Below are positions 13,907 through 16,220 of a DNA stretch of 16,220 bases, piece by piece (the first letter of the stretch is position 1; every line of letters starts with the position of its first letter). The notes below the pieces were generated by a model. It searched no databases and had not been told where the DNA came from. It saw only the letters and a list, made by a program, of their open reading frames with translations. A program made the translations under genes and the position numbers. The stretch is taken from NCBI GenBank assembly GCA_036374435.1, contig DASUTU010000044.1:1-16220 (forward strand), given 5' to 3'. This DNA comes from CALGFI01 sp036374435. GTDB taxonomy: Bacteria; Actinomycetota; UBA4738; HRBIN12.

Positions 13907-13943
13907 GTCGCGATGTGCTATCGATCTGCTATCATTTCGCGAC
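13907..13943 (+). promoter_or_regulatory. Promoter and candidate operator of the vapBC-like pair
   Basis: The short gap before the antitoxin ATG is densely patterned. A perfect 7-bp inverted repeat, GTCGCGA at 13907-13913 and TCGCGAC at 13937-13943, brackets it and ends at the start codon. Inside lie two direct TGCTATC copies (13916-13922 and 13927-13933), 11 nt apart. A TATCAT -10 (13930-13935) overlaps the second copy and ends 8 nt before the ATG, giving an almost leaderless transcript. Antitoxins of this type usually repress their own promoter, so these repeats are candidate operator half-sites. Confidence 0.55.
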
Positions 13944-14165
13944 ATGAGGACACTGTACCTGCGGAACGTTCCCGACGACGTGGTCGAACGCCTCGAGCGC
14001 CTCGCGGCAAGCGAGGGCGTGTCCGTGAACGCCGTCGCCGTGCGCGAGCTTGCTCAGGCCTCCCGCCGAGCGGACAACCCGGCCCTGTTGGGGCGACTGC
14101 CAGATCTCGGAGTCGACGTCGCCGAGATGATCGCCGCCCTGGAGGCCGAGCGGGCCGAGAGGTGA
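13944..14165 (+). CDS. Ribbon-helix-helix antitoxin, VapB/FitA-like
   Basis: A 73-residue protein with the N-terminal strand and two helices of a FitA/VapB-type ribbon-helix-helix DNA-binding domain (MRTLYLRNVPDDVVERLERLA, then SVNAVAVRELAQASR). The C-terminal third (LGVDVAEMIAALEAERAE) is acidic and probably wraps around and neutralises the toxin. The antitoxin is expected to dimerise, bind its own promoter and be degraded under stress. The ATG at 13944 lacks a Shine-Dalgarno sequence but follows a -10 motif closely. The stop overlaps the toxin start (GTGA), the usual arrangement. Confidence 0.88.
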   Translation: MRTLYLRNVPDDVVERLERLAASEGVSVNAVAVRELAQASRRADNPALLGRLPDLGVDVAEMIAALEAERAER

Positions 14166-14545
14166 TCGTCCTCGACGCCTCGGCCGCGTTACCGGCGCTG
14201 CTCGGGACGGGCCCGGCCCGCTCCGCGCTGGCCTCCGAGCAAGTCCACGCCCCGCACCTGATCGACGCCGAGGTCGCGAGCGCGCTTCGGCGCCTGGTCT
14301 CCGGAGGCCGGATCGGTCCGGAGGCCGGATGGCGCGCGCTGAGCACGTGGCAACATCTCGGGACGATCCGGTATCCCCTCGTCGGGCTATTGGAGCGCGT
14401 GTGGGACCTGCGGAACACGTTGTCGCCCTACGACGCCTCCTACGTGGCGTTGGCAGAGGCGCTCGAGTGCCCGCTCCTGACTGGCGACCGCCGGCTGGCG
14501 AGGGCCGCCGGACTCCGGTGCCCGGTCACGGTCGTCCCGAGCTGA
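14162..14545 (+). CDS. PIN-domain ribonuclease toxin, VapC-like
   Basis: A 127-residue PIN-domain protein. The four acidic metal-binding positions are intact: D5 (VLDASA), E37 in LIDAEVASALRR, D91 in SPYDASYVALAEAL and D109 in LLTGDRRLARA. This spacing and length are typical of VapC toxins, which cut tRNA or rRNA using Mg2+; the target cannot be predicted. The start is the GTG at 14162, which overlaps the antitoxin stop by 4 nt; the frame is open far upstream but that is a reading through the cation exporter and antitoxin. The module looks intact, with no frameshift or missing catalytic residue. Confidence 0.9.
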   Translation: MIVLDASAALPALLGTGPARSALASEQVHAPHLIDAEVASALRRLVSGGRIGPEAGWRALSTWQHLGTIRYPLVGLLERVWDLRNTLSPYDASYVALAEALECPLLTGDRRLARAAGLRCPVTVVPS

Positions 14546-14571
14546 CCGCCGGGCTTTGCGTCGGACGCCCG

Positions 14572-14577
14572 TAGGAT
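14572..14577 (+). promoter_or_regulatory. Candidate -10 element of the rhomboid gene
   Basis: TAGGAT matches TANNNT and ends 7 nt before the ATG at 14585, again fitting a leaderless start. The AGGA inside it could instead act as a Shine-Dalgarno sequence 8 nt from the same ATG, so the reading is ambiguous; either way it favours 14585 over the ATG at 14576. Confidence 0.45.
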
Positions 14578-14584
14578 GACCGGG

Positions 14585-15508
14585 ATGCCCGACGACCAGT
14601 TCCCCGCCCCGCCGCCACCCCCGCCGGCACCGACCGTCGAGGTGTGCTACCGGCACCCGGACGTGGCCACCCGCGTGCACTGCACCCGGTGCGGCCGGCC
14701 CATCTGCCCGGACTGCATGATCCAGGCGCCGGTGGGGTTCCAGTGCCCCGAGTGCGTCGAGCAGGCTCGCCGTCAGTTCCGCGTCGGCCCCGTCGCCGCG
14801 GCCCGGGGGCTCGGCGTCACGCGGGTCCTGCTCGTGGCCATCGTCGCGATGTACGTCCTCGAGCTCGTGTCGAGCGGGGGCGGCTCGGTGTTCGGCCAGC
14901 CGTCGGGGGGTCGTCTGATCGAGCTGGGGGCGCTTCAGCCGCTGCTCATCGCGGACGGGCAGTTCTGGCGGCTGTTCAGCGCGATGTTCCTGCACGCCAG
15001 CCTGTTCCACATCCTGTTCAACGGGTACGCCTTGTGGTTGTTCGGCTCGGCCATCGAGAGCAATCTCGGCCGGACCAACATGGCGTTGGTCTACTTCGTC
15101 AGCGGATTCGTGGCAAGCGCCGCCTCGTACGCCTTCCTGGACGCGCGCGGGTTGTCCGTTGGGGCGTCGGGGGCCATCTTCGGGATCTTCGGGGCGTTCA
15201 TCGCCTACAACTATCGGCGCCGGCACCTGGCCGTCGCCTCGGCGAACCTGCGGTGGGCGGGGATCCTGCTGCTGCTGAACGCGTTCCTCGCGCTCGGGTA
15301 TCGCGCCATCGACTGGCGGGCGCACCTCGGCGGGCTGGCGGCCGGGTTCGTGGCCGGCTGGGTCGCGGAGGGCTGGGGGGCCCCGGCCCAGCGACGGATC
15401 ATCCGCGTCGTCGGCTTCGGCGCGCTCGTCGCCCTCGGCATCGGCCTGGTGGTGTGGCGGACCGGCGAGCTCCGCAACTCGGCGCTGTTCGGGAGCCTCC
15501 TCGACTGA
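14585..15508 (+). CDS. Rhomboid intramembrane serine protease with N-terminal zinc finger
   Basis: Rhomboid-family protein of 307 residues. A proline-rich start (PAPPPPPPAP) leads to a B-box-like zinc-binding region at about 20-58 with ligands such as C21, H24, C33, C36, C41, C44, C54 and C57. The membrane part begins at about residue 78. It carries the oxyanion-side HILFN (H142, N146), the nucleophile S195 in GASGAIFG and the catalytic H247 in DWRAHLGGLAAG, so the Ser-His dyad is intact and activity is expected. It cleaves membrane proteins within the bilayer; substrates are unknown. Zinc-finger rhomboids are common in actinobacteria. The ATG at 14585 is chosen over 14576 because of the -10/Shine-Dalgarno context. 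It stands alone, 39 nt after the toxin gene and convergent with the gene to its right. Confidence 0.92.
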   Translation: MPDDQFPAPPPPPPAPTVEVCYRHPDVATRVHCTRCGRPICPDCMIQAPVGFQCPECVEQARRQFRVGPVAAARGLGVTRVLLVAIVAMYVLELVSSGGGSVFGQPSGGRLIELGALQPLLIADGQFWRLFSAMFLHASLFHILFNGYALWLFGSAIESNLGRTNMALVYFVSGFVASAASYAFLDARGLSVGASGAIFGIFGAFIAYNYRRRHLAVASANLRWAGILLLLNAFLALGYRAIDWRAHLGGLAAGFVAGWVAEGWGAPAQRRIIRVVGFGALVALGIGLVVWRTGELRNSALFGSLLD

Positions 15509-15529
15509 CCTCGCCGGCCGCCGACGCGC

Positions 15530-16220
15530 TCAGGCCTCACCGATCCCGTAGACGCCCCCGCCGCGCGTGCCGACCCAGATCATGCCTTCGAGCACCGACG
15601 GTGTGGACTCGATGCAGCTCCCGAGCGAGAGGGACCAGAGCTCGCGCGGCTCCCGGCCCGACCGCGCCACGTCGAACGCGTGCAGGTCCCCCGCGCAGTC
15701 GCCCTGCAGGAGCACCTCGTCCACCACCACCGGCGAGGACCAGGTGGGCCCGGCGAGGTGGATCCGCCACCGCTCGCGGCCGGTACTGCGGTCGAGCCCG
15801 ATCAGGTCGCCGTAGTTGGTCGCGATGTAGACCATCTCGGCGGTGACGGCCGGCGTGGCCCAGGCCCCGCCGGCCCCCTCCAGCCCGCGCTCGGTGATGG
15901 CGAAGGACCACACGAGAGGGTCGTCGGGGTTCGACGGGTCGAGCTTCATCAGCTGCCCCACCTCGGCGGAGCGCGCCGTGTGCCGCTCGAGCTCGCTCGC
16001 CACGTACAGCATGCCCTCCTCGTCGATCACGACCGTCGCGTCGGTGTCGTCCCCGGTCCAGAACCGGAACACCCGCCGGGGGTCGGCCCCGCGCGCGAGC
16101 GTGCGCGAGACGTCCCAGCCCTGGATCAGCCCGCCCGAGTTCGCGAAATACGCCACGCCGTCGTGGAACGCCACCGAGCTCTCGATCGACACGTTCCGGT
16201 CGCCGATCGCCGCGAACAGC
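15530..16220 (-). CDS. Beta-propeller (PQQ/YVTN-like repeat) protein, 5' part outside the window
   Basis: The frame is open from the stop at 15530-15532 to the right edge, so at least 229 codons of the C-terminal part are present and the start is missing. A GTG at 16192 is in frame, but conserved-looking repeat sequence (LFAAIGDRN) continues upstream, so it is not the start. Repeats of the pattern 'S(T)PVV..D.VY....GDL..LD..TGRE.W' are visible (for example WSSPVVVDEVLLQGDCAGDL, ATPAVTAEMVYIATNYGDL, LIGLDRSTGRERWRIHL), as in PQQ-binding-like beta-propellers. Such proteins are usually exported scaffolds or enzymes; no catalytic residues can be named from this fragment. Only 21 nt separate its stop from the convergent rhomboid stop, and no terminator hairpin is seen there. 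Confidence 0.82.
   Translation of the reverse strand, partial: LFAAIGDRNVSIESSVAFHDGVAYFANSGGLIQGWDVSRTLARGADPRRVFRFWTGDDTDATVVIDEEGMLYVASELERHTARSAEVGQLMKLDPSNPDDPLVWSFAITERGLEGAGGAWATPAVTAEMVYIATNYGDLIGLDRSTGRERWRIHLAGPTWSSPVVVDEVLLQGDCAGDLHAFDVARSGREPRELWSLSLGSCIESTPSVLEGMIWVGTRGGGVYGIGEA

Noticed and set aside
13250..14161. Long open frame upstream of the toxin in the same frame
   Set aside because: It is an Arg/Pro/Gly-rich alternate-frame reading through the cation exporter and antitoxin, typical of GC-rich DNA; the PIN domain starts at the GTG at 14162.
13944..14545. Toxin-antitoxin pair as part of a genomic island
   Set aside because: No integrase, tRNA, flanking repeats or obvious base-composition change surrounds it; it looks like a single small insertion between core genes.
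14576..14584. ATG at 14576 as the rhomboid start
   Set aside because: It would add only three residues, overlaps the -10/AGGA motif and has no ribosome-binding site of its own; 14585 is better placed.

Overview
This GC-rich window (roughly 70% G+C by eye) most likely comes from a member of the Actinomycetota. The evidence is a DUF3090 gene next to an SCO1664-family gene (both typical of actinobacteria), GTG/TTG starts, GTTCAC-type PHO-box repeats, and several start codons that sit 6-8 nt behind a TANNNT -10 motif as in leaderless mRNAs. I cannot name a genus. It reads as a chromosomal housekeeping region: there are no insertion sequences, phage genes, CRISPR arrays, tRNAs or rRNAs. The only small accessory element is a toxin-antitoxin pair.

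Layout. Positions 2-6960 (minus strand) hold a phosphate locus read right to left: pstS, pstC, pstA, pstB, phoU, a PhoB/RegX3-type response regulator, then after an 80-nt gap a DUF47 protein and a PiT-type phosphate permease. A divergent control region (6961-7111) holds a strong pstS ribosome-binding site, a cluster of GTGAAC/GTTCAC repeats resembling a PHO box, and a -10 motif placed for a leaderless phoR. Positions 7112-12766 (plus strand) form a tight co-directional run: phoR histidine kinase, a histidine-phosphatase 'phosphomutase', DUF3090, an SCO1664-family PI3K/PI4K-like kinase, an ECF sigma factor, an Ogt/MGMT DNA repair methyltransferase, a small lipoprotein and a thioredoxin-like lipoprotein. 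Next come a zinc-type CDF exporter (12843-13904), a VapBC-like pair (13944-14545), a zinc-finger rhomboid protease (14585-15508) and, convergent with it, the 3' part of a beta-propeller protein that runs off the right edge.

How the genes work together. PstSCAB imports phosphate with high affinity; PhoU and the transporter are expected to hold the PhoR-like kinase inactive when phosphate is plentiful; on starvation PhoR would phosphorylate the regulator, which should bind the PHO-box cluster. Kinase and regulator are split to opposite sides of the pst operon. The low-affinity Pit/DUF47 pair has its own upstream gap and shows no obvious PHO box. The phoR side is the less ordinary half: phoR heads a chain of overlapping genes that includes conserved but poorly understood actinobacterial genes and an ECF sigma/Ogt pair.

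Most of the window is familiar. The points most worth a second look are the PHO-box cluster with leaderless phoR, the phoR-led operon, the stem-loop between pstS and pstC that is fully paired only in the pst mRNA sense, the sigma-Ogt coupling, and the layered repeats over the vapB promoter.
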